From Rugalucina vietnamica (Eukaryota; Mollusca; Bivalvia; Lucinida; Lucinidae): a DNA stretch of 64,000 nt. A program made the position numbers and the translations under genes. How positions within the stretch are numbered: the first letter of the stretch is position 1; each line of letters starts with the position of its first letter. The notes under the pieces were generated by a model, which did not search any database, was not told the DNA's origin, and worked only from the letters and a program-made list of their open reading frames with translations. The stretch is taken from NCBI GenBank assembly GCA_964017185.1, contig OZ024876.1, positions 1,548,001 through 1,612,000 of the forward strand, written 5' to 3'. This document shows, piece after piece, positions 43,955 through 55,717 of this stretch.

Positions 43955-44453
43955 CATACCTAAACATCCACCAAAAAACTGACGCAAATGCATCTCCATA
44001 CAAAACACTTATATTCCCTCACTTATTGATCACCGCAAACACGTTTTCAAGGGATTAAACCTATTTTTACCACGTGCGACTTCAAACAAACCATGGTAAT
44101 CAAGTAATCAACAATGGGGTCACAATTTTGCCACGACATGCGTAAACGAATCAACAGACGATGCACTACTTGCCAAATACGTAACCCGCCGTACTCTCTT
44201 TCGGAAGCTACCGTACAGTGAACGTGAATATTCGCACGCATCTTCTTAGCAATATAGCAACGTACTTTTCAACAAATTTACGCCTTTGGCGTTAGTCTGT
44301 CTGTTATTTCAGGTGTCTGAAGAGTTTTTTACGGCTACATGGCTCCTTCTTCCCCGTGGAGCAGATACACGATTTAGTGTGATATGCCACTTTCTTTCAA
44401 GGCCATGATGAAAAGTTTTTTCTGATTCTGCCTTTTTTGAAAAATGCCCATAC
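43955..44453. other. Non-coding, no recognised feature
   Basis: May include LINE 3' UTR just after 43954. Nothing else supported. Confidence 0.35.
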
Positions 44454-44732
44454 ATTACGAAAACTTGCCCATGCAATATACAGAAATTTTTGAAGTAGTA
44501 AAAAAATGAAAAATTTCAGTAGAAAATTTTCGATATTTTTCTTATTTTTGCTCGGAACATGAATTGTGGGTGCACGTTAGAACCACCTCGCCGAGGCGGT
44601 TCTTACGGGTACCCGCGGTCTGTGTTTTGGGGTGGGAATGAGAGGGATAGGTATACCCCTGCATACCCCAGTTTTACTATATAAAAGTGGGGTTTGAGGG
44701 GGTATACTTTACACGGACATGTTTTCCTGATG
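44454..44732 (+). mobile_element. Family M MITE with clustered A-to-G changes
   Basis: ATTACGAAAACTTGCCCATG to ATGTTTTCCTGATG. Compared with the copies at 32423 and 36618, 44554-44648 (both palindrome arms) carries about 17 A-to-G differences and only about four others. The rest of the element is close to consensus. Confidence 0.85.
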
Positions 44733-45442
44733 AATTTAAACTAATTACATGTACTAGTTAAATATTCAATTTTTTGTACTGTCTTTATATAATTTCTATT
44801 TGAAGTAACTTTTTTTTTGTGAATAATACATACATCTTGTCATGGGTTTGAATTTTACACACTTTCGAACGATTGGGAAACGGATTACAAAAGTCGCAAG
44901 ACTTCCTTCCGAATCCTTATTGTATATCTGTTATTGTCATTATGTACCATTTTTTATAATCAGACAGGCGACTTTCTCCAATTTGACTTATCTAGAGCTC
45001 TACACTTCTCTGCAAGAGTGTTTTGATAACTGGTCATATATCATGAAATCTGCAGTGATTTGTATATGTAACTACATGTTAGTAAAATGGTGATGTTAAA
45101 AGCAGCAGACTGGCTGTAATACTACCTGTCTTATAAGTAGATTTAAACTGAAGGTAATTAAACTGCAAGAGCTGTTGAGATAAAACAAAATCAGAGAGAT
45201 TTGAGAACCCCAAAGTTGGGGAGATTGTTGGAGAAAGTCGCCAGTGTGTAATGTATATTGTATCTATACAATTGAAATAAAGTTTAAACCAAACTGTAAG
45301 AACAGATATTACTGCAGTCACAAAATGTTCGTTTTTGACCCAGTGGGTATTTTTCAAACATTTCTTGAGTGCACAGTAAAGTTCCCAAAGTCGTTCAACT
45401 AATTTACACTGACAATGCCATAAAGGATGTATAATATTAAAT
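44733..45442. other. Non-coding, with one spaced inverted repeat
   Basis: GGCGACTTTCTCCAA near 44966 and TTGGAGAAAGTCGCC near 45228 are exact reverse complements about 260 bp apart. They may be arms of an unrecognised element. No gene supported. Confidence 0.4.
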
Positions 45443-45652
45443 GAGCTGCGTAATGAGAAAATCGGATTTTTACCTATGCGAAACCGTTGTGCAGTTACCA
45501 GCGCCTTTATTTTCGCTACAAGGACAGTACAATTTCTATTATTCTTTGATTCGAAATTTCAATTCTCTAGCATTTTTCAAAGACTGAACATACCGGTTTG
45601 TGTCACACCTTGTCGGAAACCCCCAAAACCGGTTTGGCTGACGTTGCGGCTC
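45443..45652 (+). mobile_element. Family E MITE with deleted palindrome arm
   Basis: GAGCTGCGTAATGAGAAAAT, then CCTATGCGAAACC|GTTGTGCAGTTACCAGCGCC (left arm mostly gone), ending TTGGCTGACGTTGCGGCTC. Confidence 0.75.
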
Positions 45653-45913
45653 ATTTTAAAACAACCGAACAACAGGAATTGCTACGTTGAATGAAGACAA
45701 CGACTGTAAATCGATAAATCACGTGTTAAGATTGATATCTTTTCCCCTAGAATCTAAATTAACGCGTTAATATTTAATAATGAATGTAGCCTGCGAATGG
45801 TCGTCAAATTGATTAATGACACATGGCACGTACATAAAGGTAACGTGCAATATTTAAAACAAAAATCAACTTTTCAGTTCTTTTCGAATGTTTAGTAACA
45901 ACAATATATTGAA

Positions 45914-46357
45914 ATGAAATATTCAAAAATGGTAAATATGCTACGAGCTATATACGCATCTGATAAATCATGTGTTCGTGCAAATGGCCGAATAAGCGAT
46001 TATTTTGATAGTTACATGGGGGTCAAGCAAGGGGAGCCACTCTCGCCTCTACTGTTTATCTTTTTCATAGATGATATGGCAAATTCCCTTAAGGACGATA
46101 CGCAAAACTATATTACCCTGAACGAACTCCAGATTTTCCTGCTGGTCTTTGCTGATGACACTGTATTATTTTCTGAGACACCTGAGGGGTTGCAACTATT
46201 ATTAGATAAGCTAAACACCTATTGTGCGAAATGGGGAATTACGGTTAATGTTGATAAGACAGTAACAATGGTTTTTAAACAAGGAAATGGAATTGATACA
46301 CACAAATTTTACTTTGACCGTAAACTTTTAAAAAATGTTAAAAAATTACATACTTAG
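45914..46357 (+). pseudogene. LINE reverse transcriptase fragment
   Basis: A 147-codon open frame with non-LTR RT motifs: GVKQGEPLSPLLF at residues 36-48, and the catalytic FADD box at 79-82, followed by GLQLLLDKLNTYCAKWGI and a KTVTMVF segment. These are RT fingers/palm motifs B to E. The upstream part (endonuclease, motif A) is absent. The frame breaks at about 46345 within an A-rich run, after which the expected YLGV motif continues in another frame (from 46351). Family role: target-primed reverse transcription. As read it is inactive. Confidence 0.85.
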
Positions 46358-46440
46358 GTGTAACATTATCTGCCAATGGTAAATTTCATCAAGCACAAAA
46401 GTCGCTGTCCGAACAGGCTACGAAAGCACTGTTTTTTTTT
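46351..46440 (+). pseudogene. LINE RT segment between two frameshifts
   Basis: The frame beginning YLGVTLSANGKFHQAQKSL matches the part of LINE RTs that follows the FADD region. It is lost again at a ten-T run (46432-46441), beyond which the frame of 46503-47327 takes over. Confidence 0.7.
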
Positions 46441-46502
46441 TCAATACTTTATTTGAAAAGGTTAATTTAGATCTTTCAGAAAAATTAAAACTTTTTGATT
46501 CC

Positions 46503-47327
46503 ATGGTAATGCCTATCCTTATGTACGGCGTGGAAGCGTGGGGCTTCCATAGTGCACCTGACGTAGAACGAGTTTATCTAAAATTTCTTAAGCGTTTGCT
46601 CTCGGTTCGGCCTCAGACAACTAATGCGACTGTTTATGGAGAACTGCGGAGATTTCCCCTGCATATTCTTAGAAAAGAAAGATTATTAAAGTATTGGTTT
46701 AAACTGGTGAACTCGAGGGATACCCTGATCTATAAAGCCTTTAACCATCTGAAAAATGCGAGACAGAATGCTATTGGTTGGGCACTTGAAATTAAAAACC
46801 TACTGAGTTATTTGGGATTTAATTATTTATGGGATAGCGAAACTGTTACCAACGTGCAAATAAACAGAGTCATAGAAACCCTACATGATCAATTCTTACA
46901 AGGTTTTTATGCAGATTTGCGTGAGAAGTCTAAATTAAAAACATATAATCAAATAAAAGTTAATTTTAAGCCTGAAAAATATTTAACATGTGTAAATAAT
47001 ATTAAACATAGAGTCGCTTTGACACGTTTAAGATGTTCCGCCCACAGACTGCTTATTGAGGAAGGAAGGTTTCATAATAGAGATTTAGCACGAAATGATA
47101 GACTATGTAATAAATGTAATATGCGAGCAATTGAAAATGAATATCATTTTGTTATGGTCTGTCCATATTACCGAGAAATAAGAACAGAAATATTACCAAG
47201 ATATTTTTGTGTTTGGCCTACACAGCAAAAATTTGTTAGCTTATTGACATCAACACAACAAAGTATTCTACGTAAACTGGCTAAATATGTGTACCTTGCA
47301 TTTGAATCTAGAAATAATAACGGGTAG
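46503..47327 (+). pseudogene. LINE ORF2 C-terminal part
   Basis: Open for 274 codons from MVMPILMYGVEAWG, the usual thumb-domain landmark after RT (PxLxYGxExWG). The FLKRLLSVRPQTTNATVYGE segment and a C-terminal zinc-knuckle-like CNKC...EYHFVMVC motif follow. The true frame enters upstream (from about 46443, VNLDLSEKLKLFDS) without needing this ATG. It is well preserved, so the copy is young or the frameshifts are sequencing errors. Confidence 0.85.
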
Positions 47328-47971
47328 TTTCATTTAACATGTATATTCCCATTGCCTTACGTTTTTAGGTTAGTATAGATATATATTGTAGAAGATGTTG
47401 AATGTGTATAGTTTTCAAATCAATACTTCTTAGGATACTTGTTTCAAACAGATTTACAACAGGTTATGTTCCTTACCTTTTAGTCATTCTGTCATTTAAG
47501 CACATGAATGTAGAAAGAATAATTATGTAATCCAAACTATATCGCACTAGTTAGGAACATGGGACAGATTGACCCAGTCAACTATCTGTCTAGGTCGGCA
47601 TGATTTGCATGAGTTTCACGATCGATTATGTCGCTATTGATAATATATTTATGGTGTGCCGAATAAGCCATGCCGCTTACAATATAAAATACCAAATGAA
47701 TTAAAGTTGCATTATTTATTGATTTTTCTGTTTGTCATGCTCTTCTACTTTTTGGACTGTTTCATAATATATCTCATCATATTTTTTCTATGTTTATTCA
47801 TATTTAATTTTGTTATTTGTATTTATTATTTTGTGCTAAATGCCGCCTTTTGAGGCGATAGACATTGTACGATGTTTTTTGCCTAATAAACTACTTTGAC
47901 TTTGACTTGAAAATTGAAATGATAATGATAAAACTATTATGGGGTTATCGCTTCGATTTTGGTGACTAATA

Positions 47972-49464
47972 TCTAGTGTTGAGACATTGAAGGACGCAAG
48001 CTAACGCCCGTAGATATCCCAATGAGGGACAATATTCAACAATATCAGTGCAATAGTCCATTTGTTATAAAGCCATAAATAAGAACCTGTCTCCTAGCAA
48101 GTTAACTCCGAAAAAAATACATCTTTCGTCATACATGCAAGTATAGTACTCGTAAGAAAAGTGATATCATTTTTACACTTATAGGAAGGAATGATTTTTC
48201 TTTTCAGTTCAGAAAAATCATTACACGTTACAGACGTATAGGTTATAACTTGAATGTTATGCGACAGTCTGCATGCTTAGTTTTTAACCCAATCATGGTT
48301 GATAACTATGCTGCCTTCTTTAATTGCACGCCGGTGGGTCGTGCGTCAGACTCTATGATGGCCCCGACTTAAAGTTATTGATTTCAGTTGGTTGGGACCG
48401 TTGCTTAGCCCACCGGGGGTTCAACTGGTGTTTTTTCTTTTGCTCCGGAGTTAGTAAGTTATTCGGCGCCCAGGGATCTCCATCGTCGGGCAGCTTACTG
48501 AATCTGTTGAGTCCTCGTTTTTGATTCATCATGATGTTTATCATGATTTATCTGTTTGTTCTTCAGTTGACGATTCATTGACTAGTTAGAGATTCACCAC
48601 GAGGACCGAAGAACTAACTAAATGTTATGAACCACTGCAGAAGCTGAGGGTGAGGTTAGGTAACTGTAAAATCGATTTAAACCCGCCAGTAATTTTATAT
48701 TACTGATCGTTCCAAGGCGATACTTCTGTGGTGGTTCTTTCGTTTTATGTATTGACCATGTTTAAATTTTTGTGCTGTTGGCGCCCCATGTATGTTTTCA
48801 TATCTTTAGTTAAGTTTAGGTAACATAGTGGCCACCTATTGGGAAAATAGCTGCCCATTCGGCTTACGATATGTTTTCATGGTATAAGTACCTGATTGTT
48901 AATTTAGTTTTTTCCCATCTCGGTTTTTGGAGTGGGAATTTTTTTCTGATTGCGCCTCTTCCTGATCTTTGCCTACTTGTACCTTTGAATATCAGCATGA
49001 TATCTTTTTTGCACTCTTGCTATTCTATAGCAGTTCCGTAATAAAATCACCATGTTCAGGATCTTCCTACATGTTTGTGCTGACATTGGCTACATTAAAA
49101 AATCAGAACATAAATTTGATGTCTCGACCTTTATGACGTCAATTTCCACGCGCCTCCTGATGCAGGTGACTATCGTCGGAGCTGACATCACAAAATTTTA
49201 ACGTTACTATAGGGTCTTTGATTATGTGTTACAAAAGAAGACCTTTCTGATATACAGAAAGTTATCTATATTTAGTAAGCGTGTAGATATCATGTGATAT
49301 CTGCACGGTAATGTTAATAATTATGATAATCATAGCACGGACAAAAACAATAATATAAAATATTTATCTTGCCATGCAATAATAACGCATGAAACTTCAA
49401 TTACGTGCCACATTTTGATATCATAGTGGCATACCACAAACATATCGAGAAAGGGGGCCACCAC
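47972..49464 (+). repeat. Tandem duplication, unit A (contains a PLE insertion)
   Basis: Shares with unit B, in order: GCAAGCTAACGC, CAATATTCAAC, CAAGTTAACTCCGAAAAAA, GTGATATCATTTTTACACT, GAATATCAGC, TGATATCTTTTTTGCACTCT, GACGTCAATTTCCACG, CATAGCACGGACAA and GAGAAAGGGGGCCACCACTGA. It differs by an 807-bp PLE at 48180-48986. Confidence 0.9.
48180..48986 (+). mobile_element. 5'-truncated Naiad-like PLE with known empty site
   Basis: Begins at ATAGGAAGGAATGATTTTTC in the RT C-terminal coding region and ends TGCCTACTTGTACCTTT. Unit B at 49640-49675 shows the unoccupied sequence (TTTTTACACTAGTACACTTG then AATATCAGC). The coding piece keeps the stop region, but the SECIS-like 3' core (GGAG) is lost. 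Confidence 0.92.
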
Positions 49465-50034
49465 TGATTGTCTAGTGTTGGGATATTGAAGGATGCAAGC
49501 TAACGCTCGTAGATAGCCCAATGAAGGACAATATTCAACGATATCAGTGCAATATAGCCATAAATATAACCTATCTCCTAGCAAGTAAACTCCGAAAAAA
49601 TACATCTGTCGTCACACATGCCAGTACAGTAAGAAAAAGTGATATCATTTTTACACTAGTACACTTGAATATCAGCGTGATATCTTTTTTGCACTCTTGC
49701 TATTCTATAGCAGTTCCGGTAATAAAATCATCATGTTCAGCATCTTACTACATTTCTGTGAAGGACATTGGCTACATTAAAAATCGAAAATAAATTTGAG
49801 GTCTCGACTTTATGACGTCAATTTCCACGATGCTCCAGATGCAGGTGACTTTCGTCGAAGCTGACATCACAAAATTTAAACGTTACTATACGTTCACTAT
49901 GTTAAGGATTTGATTATGTGTAACAAAAGAAGACCTTTCTGATATGCAGAAAATGGTCTGTATTTAGAAAGCGTGTAGACATCGTGTAATATCTGCACGG
50001 TAATGTTGATAATTATGATAATCATAGCACGGAC

Positions 50035-50092
<58 letters not shown>

Positions 50093-50196
50093 TAAACTAC
50101 TCATCTTGCCATGCATGAAACTTCAATTACGTGCCGCATTTTGATTTCAGACTGGCATACCACAAACATATCGAGAAAGGGGGCCACCACTGAATA
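49465..50196 (+). repeat. Tandem duplication, unit B (no insertion)
   Basis: Second copy of the roughly 690-bp unit, some per cent diverged, enlarged by an (AAT)n run. No gene in either unit. Confidence 0.9.
50035..50090 (+). repeat. (AAT)n microsatellite
   Basis: About 18 AAT units within unit B. Unit A has only a short ACAATAAT there. Confidence 0.95.
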
Positions 50197-50683
50197 CGCA
50201 GCAGCTCAGTATCACGTCAGCTGATGTTACTTTATACTTAGTTGCCCATTGTTAGTGAACTACATGTAGCTTGTTTTCGTCAATGTGTTTTCTTGTCACC
50301 CGTCACATGCGGCGATATAAAGTTGAATCTACCCCAAAGAAACAGCAAAGGAAGCCGTCAGAACTCAAATAGGAAAATATGCATGGTTTTCGAAACGGTC
50401 TTCCTATGACACAACGGGAAACTAGCGACGTTTCTCCGACATGAACTGACCATTGTCGCACTTACCGGCCGTTCACATCTTCAATAGTGACATATCGCCT
50501 ACAAGGTTGCTGGGAGCAATTGTGAATAACATAATAATTTTTCAATACGCCATTTTTTTTAATTTGAATTTTGTTTGAACTGTAACTCTTTTTGGAACAA
50601 AAAAGTGCATTTGCTTTGCCAGTTAAACGATGATTTTTTAATGTTTTTGTTTTACAAACGTACACTGTACATGTAAACAGACC
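50197..50683. other. Non-coding, no recognised feature
   Basis: No supported gene or repeat. Confidence 0.4.
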
Positions 50684-50960
50684 ATCAGGAAAACATGTCC
50701 GTGTAATGTATACTCCCTTAAACCCCATTTTATGTAGTAAAACTGGGGAATATAGGGGTATACCTATTTTTTTTATTTTTGCTCCAAAACATAGATTGTG
50801 GGTACTCGTTAGAACCGCCTCGTCGAGGCGGTTCTAACGTGTACCCACAATCTTTGTTTTGATTAAAAAAAATGAAAAATATCAAAAATTTTCTGAAGAA
50901 ATTTTCAATTTTTACACTTGAAAAAAATCTCTGTATATTGCATGGGCAAGTTTTCATAAT
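50684..50960 (-). mobile_element. Family M MITE, complete
   Basis: ATCAGGAAAACATGTCCGTG to CAAGTTTTCATAAT. Palindrome with core CGCCTCGTCGAGGCGG nearly perfect. Confidence 0.9.
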
Positions 50961-51287
50961 GCCGCAAGTACAGGGTCTTTGTTTTTCTTCCGATTTGCTA
51001 TATTTAGACATAATCGTATAATTACGAAAAAAAAAAAACATCTTTTTTTCTTTTCTTTTCTTTCTTTAAATTTATATAATAGAAAACTGAAATAACAACG
51101 TCAATCGCATATGTTTCATCGTGTTATATTTGCAAACGATTTCGTGCCTTATAACATACGCATAGAGTTTTATCCCCCGAAAGATAGTGAAGCGTCATCT
51201 CACGCAGATCATGATATGATGACGTATAAGGGAATTGACTATTGAATGACGAGAAATGATTGGCTAGACAGATTTTGACCAATCGCA

Positions 51288-51327
<40 letters not shown>

Positions 51328-51508
51328 TAAACTGATTCGGTATTGGAAACATCTCGCCCCTGTGGTTTGGATGGACTTACTTCAGCAAGTTTTACCGACT
51401 ATTACACAGTCAGTTTCCAGCTAGTTTCGTCTTTGTATTCTGGCAAGACAACTTACTGTTCCCGCCGGTTTTTCGTGATATCTCCCTCCACACAAATGGC
51501 ATGAACAC
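50961..51508. other. Non-coding, with a 37-T tract at 51290-51326
   Basis: Contains a CT-rich stretch near 51040-51065 and the long T tract. No gene supported. Confidence 0.45.
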
Positions 51509-51720
51509 ATCAGGAAAACATGTCCGTGTAATGTATACCCCCTTGAACCCCACTTTTATATAGTAAAACTGGGGTATGCAGGGGTATATCTATTTTTCTT
51601 ATTTTTGCTACAAAACATAGATTGTGGGTACTCGTTAGAACCGGCGAGGTTTCTACTGAAAATTTTCAATTTTTACAACTTTAGAAAAAAATGTATATTA
51701 CTCGGGCATGTTTTCGTAAT
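51509..51720 (-). mobile_element. Family M MITE lacking one palindrome arm
   Basis: ATCAGGAAAACATGTCCGTG to CATGTTTTCGTAAT. After GAACCGGCGAGG the element jumps to TTTCTACTGAAAATTTTC, so the right arm is deleted. Confidence 0.85.
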
Positions 51721-52224
51721 GGAAGCACCAAAGTGTAATGGAGTGTTTTTTAGGCATTTGAGCGGTTACCTGACAGACTCGTTATGCCGAATGACAATTT
51801 TGATGGAAATGGTCGTGTTTCATTGTAAACAACACATTAATGACCAAACTGTCTCAATGAATTCTTTTAAATATATAGTCATAATACATTTCAATAATCT
51901 TTCAACCAACCATGAATTCGCATCTTACAAAGTATCAATTCAATATATGTCTTGAACAGCCTAATTGAGCATGCATATGACAGCATTTCCTGGTGTTATT
52001 TGTCCATATCTCGAGGAAGTTGGCTTTTGCTTCATTACACAAATATTTAAGACAATTACAAACTGTGCTGCAACTAAAAATGTCTTTTCCTACTGTCGTG
52101 TTCAGTTCTACGGTTACGTGAGTGGTATTGTGTTGAACCACAAGAGGTTGGTCGAACATTTTACTTTCAAAGCTTGTTAAGCATATGGATAACAAGCAAA
52201 GGGAATCAGAGATAAACTCGACAG
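51721..52224. other. Non-coding, no recognised feature
   Basis: Open frames on both strands (51605-51955 plus, 51935-52300 minus) overlap repeats or each other and have no recognisable domain. Confidence 0.35.
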
Positions 52225-52442
52225 AAGAAATCGGACATGCAGGGATATACGTGTACTTTTTTCTGAATTTTGGTCCAAAGCATAAATTATGACTACTCAT
52301 TAGAACCGACTCGTGTACCCAGAATCAATGTTTTGAGCAAAATAAGAAAAACAACATAATTAATTTACGGCAAATTTTCAAGTTTTGTGCTCTCTGTCTC
52401 TAAAACATCTCTCTGTATATTGCATGGCCGTAATTTTGTTAT
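52225..52442 (-). mobile_element. Family M MITE, old copy
   Basis: CATAAATTATGACTACTCAT / GTACCCAGAATCAATG is the decayed palindrome. The end ATCTCTCTGTATATTGCATGG is clear. Confidence 0.75.
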
Positions 52443-53197
52443 GTAGCGTGTTATCAGTGCTTGCTCAACGAATATACACGTGATATGGTGGTCTCTCAGG
52501 TCTCTCAGTAATAAGAGTGAACGTTTTGATTTCTTTAATATTTGATACCCTTGTGGTTTGAGAAATAAGATGAAATTAATTGGATTATAGGAAGAAGTGC
52601 GCAGCGTCAACTTCACTCAATTGTGTACAGAGGCAAGACGCAGGTCAAGATGTCTTGAGTCGGGTTTGGATGCAGTGGATGACCGTGCTTTGTTATGCTC
52701 TGCATGTTCTTAATATGTTCTTTGTTGTATCATTTTCCGAACAGTTGATCTAAAACATGATTGCTTCCGCTCCGAGTACAGTGTTAGCATATCTGGACTA
52801 GGTATATCCAGACACACAGTTTTTAGTCCAGTCGTCAATATATTTTTTTCGACAATGCGTACGTTATAAAAATTACACATCAAATAAATGTATCGGTAGC
52901 CGTTATTGATTTCCGTAGATATTGACGCCGGCGCCTGGGGACTGACAGTGATTTCGTTTGATAATCCGATAAGCCGATAATCTAATAATAGCCTACAGTG
53001 GCGTTATGAAATTGATAACGAGGCGAGATAACGAGAAAGAGGCTGTGTTATCAGCTGTTATCAACATGGAGGCTGGACATTACGCTGGAATGAATATAGC
53101 TCCGTATGTCCAAAGAACACGCCAGCATCCTTGTTTCTATCTTCCGTATTAACAGCAAGTGTGAAATGTGTACATTTACATGTATAACAAATAATTG
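52443..53197. other. Non-coding, no recognised feature
   Basis: No supported gene or repeat. Confidence 0.35.

Positions 53198-53231
<34 letters not shown>
53198..53231 (+). repeat. Poly(A) tract, 34 A
   Basis: Uninterrupted A run. It could be the tail of a retrocopy, but no related sequence is recognised upstream. Confidence 0.9.
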
Positions 53232-53232
<1 letters not shown>

Positions 53233-54897
53233 AAGTTGCAAATGACACTTGAATTTCTATACTCGAACGAGGCTATTGGGACTCCGGTTACTATTTATAG
53301 TACATTAGACATATGAACGAGTTGTCGTTCTTGGTCTAACCCCTCGGAATCTGAGAGATAATCCAGGTGGCGCTGCCAAACGAAATCGAAGTTCCCCAGG
53401 CTGGTATTTTTGACCAAGAAACGAAAAAATATAAAAAAAAGAGAAAAAATGATCAGGCTGGAACCCAGGCTAAGTTTTTAGTTCGGAATAATCTTTTTCT
53501 AGGTGAATTGCTGGCCACAGCTGAAGATCTTCATCCACCCTTTCCATGTTTTATTTAGAGACCTGAAAACTCTTTGGATGACTGTCGTCTAAAACTAATC
53601 CAGCCTCATAGATGAGTTGCCGCCCAAGGCTAACGGGCCACATCCGCCCGCATGATAAGAGGCAGTACCGATTTAATCGCACAATAACAGTGGATTTTGA
53701 TGCCCTGCTACAGGATATATACGTACTTGTAGAATGACAGAAAATATTGACCGTTTTAATTCCTGCATCCATAGATTTTTTTTATTTTGTCCTTCTCAGT
53801 GATAACATCGTCTTTTTTGTGTTTGTATTGTATGATCGGTATATTTTCTCCCAATCCGACTTAGATCTGCTGCTGAATGATACATTATACAAAGGTCACC
53901 ACTCTGCTTATTGACTGTGACTGATTGCTATCCAAATGTGTTATCTTTTTGACAAGAATGTCAATTGTCAATAAGAAGAAATTTACGAAGTTCAGAGGAA
54001 CTTTGTAGTGATAACAGACTAATCAGTAGATTTATTCATCCATTTTTCTTACTATCCAATAAAATTTTGCTACACATTTCTCCTGATTGAGTTATTTTCT
54101 TCAATTTTGGTATGCGCTTAGAGGACGTACAAATGTATCATGAATATGAAAAGGAAAATGCTTTTATCTACATGTATTTATGTTTGTAACTACTATACAC
54201 TTGAAGAAAAACGCCAACGCATCAGTTTCCAAAATTGAATAACTTTCGTTTCGTCAAAGATTTTGCTTTTAAATTTTGCATACTCTTCCTTGAAGAACAC
54301 TTACGCATTTTGACTAGATTATTTCAAATAATTTTTATCACGTGTACGCGTCGTAAGAATATTATGAAAAAAAAAGGATTTCTGCACGCGCTGCTCGTGG
54401 TGATTTTCTTTTGGCAATCTTCGCCTCTCTATCGAAAAATCGCTGGAGCGACCGGCTTTGTAGAGAGGGTACATCTCATTTAGCGTAAATACGTTTAAAA
54501 TCAATGGAACAAGGGTATTTTTGTTTCGCCTTATTATTCTAATAAGTCGCATGGTATCATACTACCTCTTGTTTGGGCGTCAATCGATTGATCTTATGTT
54601 TGCATTTTCCTTCATTTTACGTCTGTCTGTCGTCCCCAAATGTTGCCGCACGTTACAAACATTTGCATGCAACTGGATAACGTTTTGTTTAAAATCTGCG
54701 TTGCTGAGTGGGCTACATGTAACATTATAAAATCGTGAATTGACCACATTTTGTCAATGCGAAATAGCTTTTTAGCGCTAGTAAGAGTTATGGGGTTAGT
54801 GTACCCACCAGGTACTGACTGTGTAAGAAACAATAATCTGGATCCTTTAAAAGTTACATAGTTTATTAGTCTTTTTGAGGCGCTTACTTTCGATTAA
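53232..54897. other. Non-coding or unrecognised
   Basis: The frame at 53367-53558 (63 codons, lysine-rich in the middle) has no homologue I recognise and no splice context. Other frames here overlap on opposite strands. I call no gene. Confidence 0.3.
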
Positions 54898-55110
54898 AGA
54901 GGTACAAGTAGGCAAAGATCAAGAAAAGGCGCAATCAGAAAAAGATTCCCACTCCAAAAACCGGTAACTGGCCGCCTAATGGGAAATAGCTGCTCACTCG
55001 GCTTTAGATAAGTTATCGTAGTATAAGAACATGATTGTCTTTAGTTTTTCTCCACCTCGTGTTTTGGACTGGGACTTTCTCTCTGTTAATTGCTTACATT
55101 TACTTTTTCA
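54898..55110. mobile_element. Inverted pair of short PLE 3' end pieces
   Basis: 54898-54963 is the reversed 3' end (GGTACAAGTAGGCAAAGATC to CCAAAAACCGG). It is directly followed by a plus-strand piece 54964-55110 (TAACTGGCCGCCTAATGGG to TTGCTTACATTTACTTTTTC). Foldback arrangement. Confidence 0.75.
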
Positions 55111-55193
55111 TTGTTGGTCAGTTTCAAGTTTAAGCTTACGTCCATCAGAACAAGACATTTTCAGCAATATGTGCTGGTTCTTTCACAATATAC

Positions 55194-55468
55194 ATCACGA
55201 AAACATGTCCGTGTAAAGTATACCTCTTGAACCCCATTTTTATATAGCAAAACTGGGGTATGCAGGGGTATACCTATTTTTCTTATTTTTGCTCCAAAAC
55301 ATAGATTGTGGGTACTCGTTAGAACCGCCTCGGCAAGGCGGTTCTAACGTGTACCCACAGTCTATGTTTGGAGCAAAAATAAGAAAAATATCAAAATTTT
55401 TCTAGTGAAAATTTTCATTTTTACAACCAAAAATTTTTCTATATATTGCATGGGCGTGTTTTCATAAT
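55194..55468 (-). mobile_element. Family M MITE, complete
   Basis: ATCACGAAAACATGTCCGTG to CGTGTTTTCATAAT. Palindrome core CGCCTCGGCAAGGCGG well kept. Confidence 0.9.
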
Positions 55469-55660
55469 GGCTATGTGAACGATGAAACAATAAGCTTTCT
55501 TCGAGGATCTATTAAAACCGACAGATGTATTTCCTATTTATCTGTTACAGTTTCAGGCGGAACACGTAAATCATTCTTTTACCTCTGTGATGAAACAAAT
55601 GATAACAATACTTTAAGTGCCAATTATGATGAGTTAATTGCAGTACGTCTTACTTAAGAC
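55469..55660 (+). CDS. Short open frame, unrecognised
   Basis: About 62 codons open from the MITE border (GYVNDETISFLRGSIKTD) to TAA at about 55657, with two cysteines and a TVSGGTRKSFFYLC segment. The composition looks more protein-like than the surrounding frames. It may be the last exon of a gene (possible acceptor TATCTGTTACAG at about 55551) or a remnant of an unknown element. No family recognised. Confidence 0.25.
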
Positions 55661-55717
55661 AGGCGTTAACATTTTGGAGAAAATATAGACGAAAACCTGT
55701 CTCGCTGCAAAAAACGT

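Larger units (their letters stand above)
45908..47905 (+). mobile_element. 5'-truncated LINE (non-LTR retrotransposon)
   Basis: Starts inside the RT domain and runs to a 3' end with ACTTTGACTTTGACTTG, the short tandem end typical of CR1/L2-type LINEs. A polyadenylation-like AATAAA at about 47883 precedes it. Coding parts are listed separately. Confidence 0.8.
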
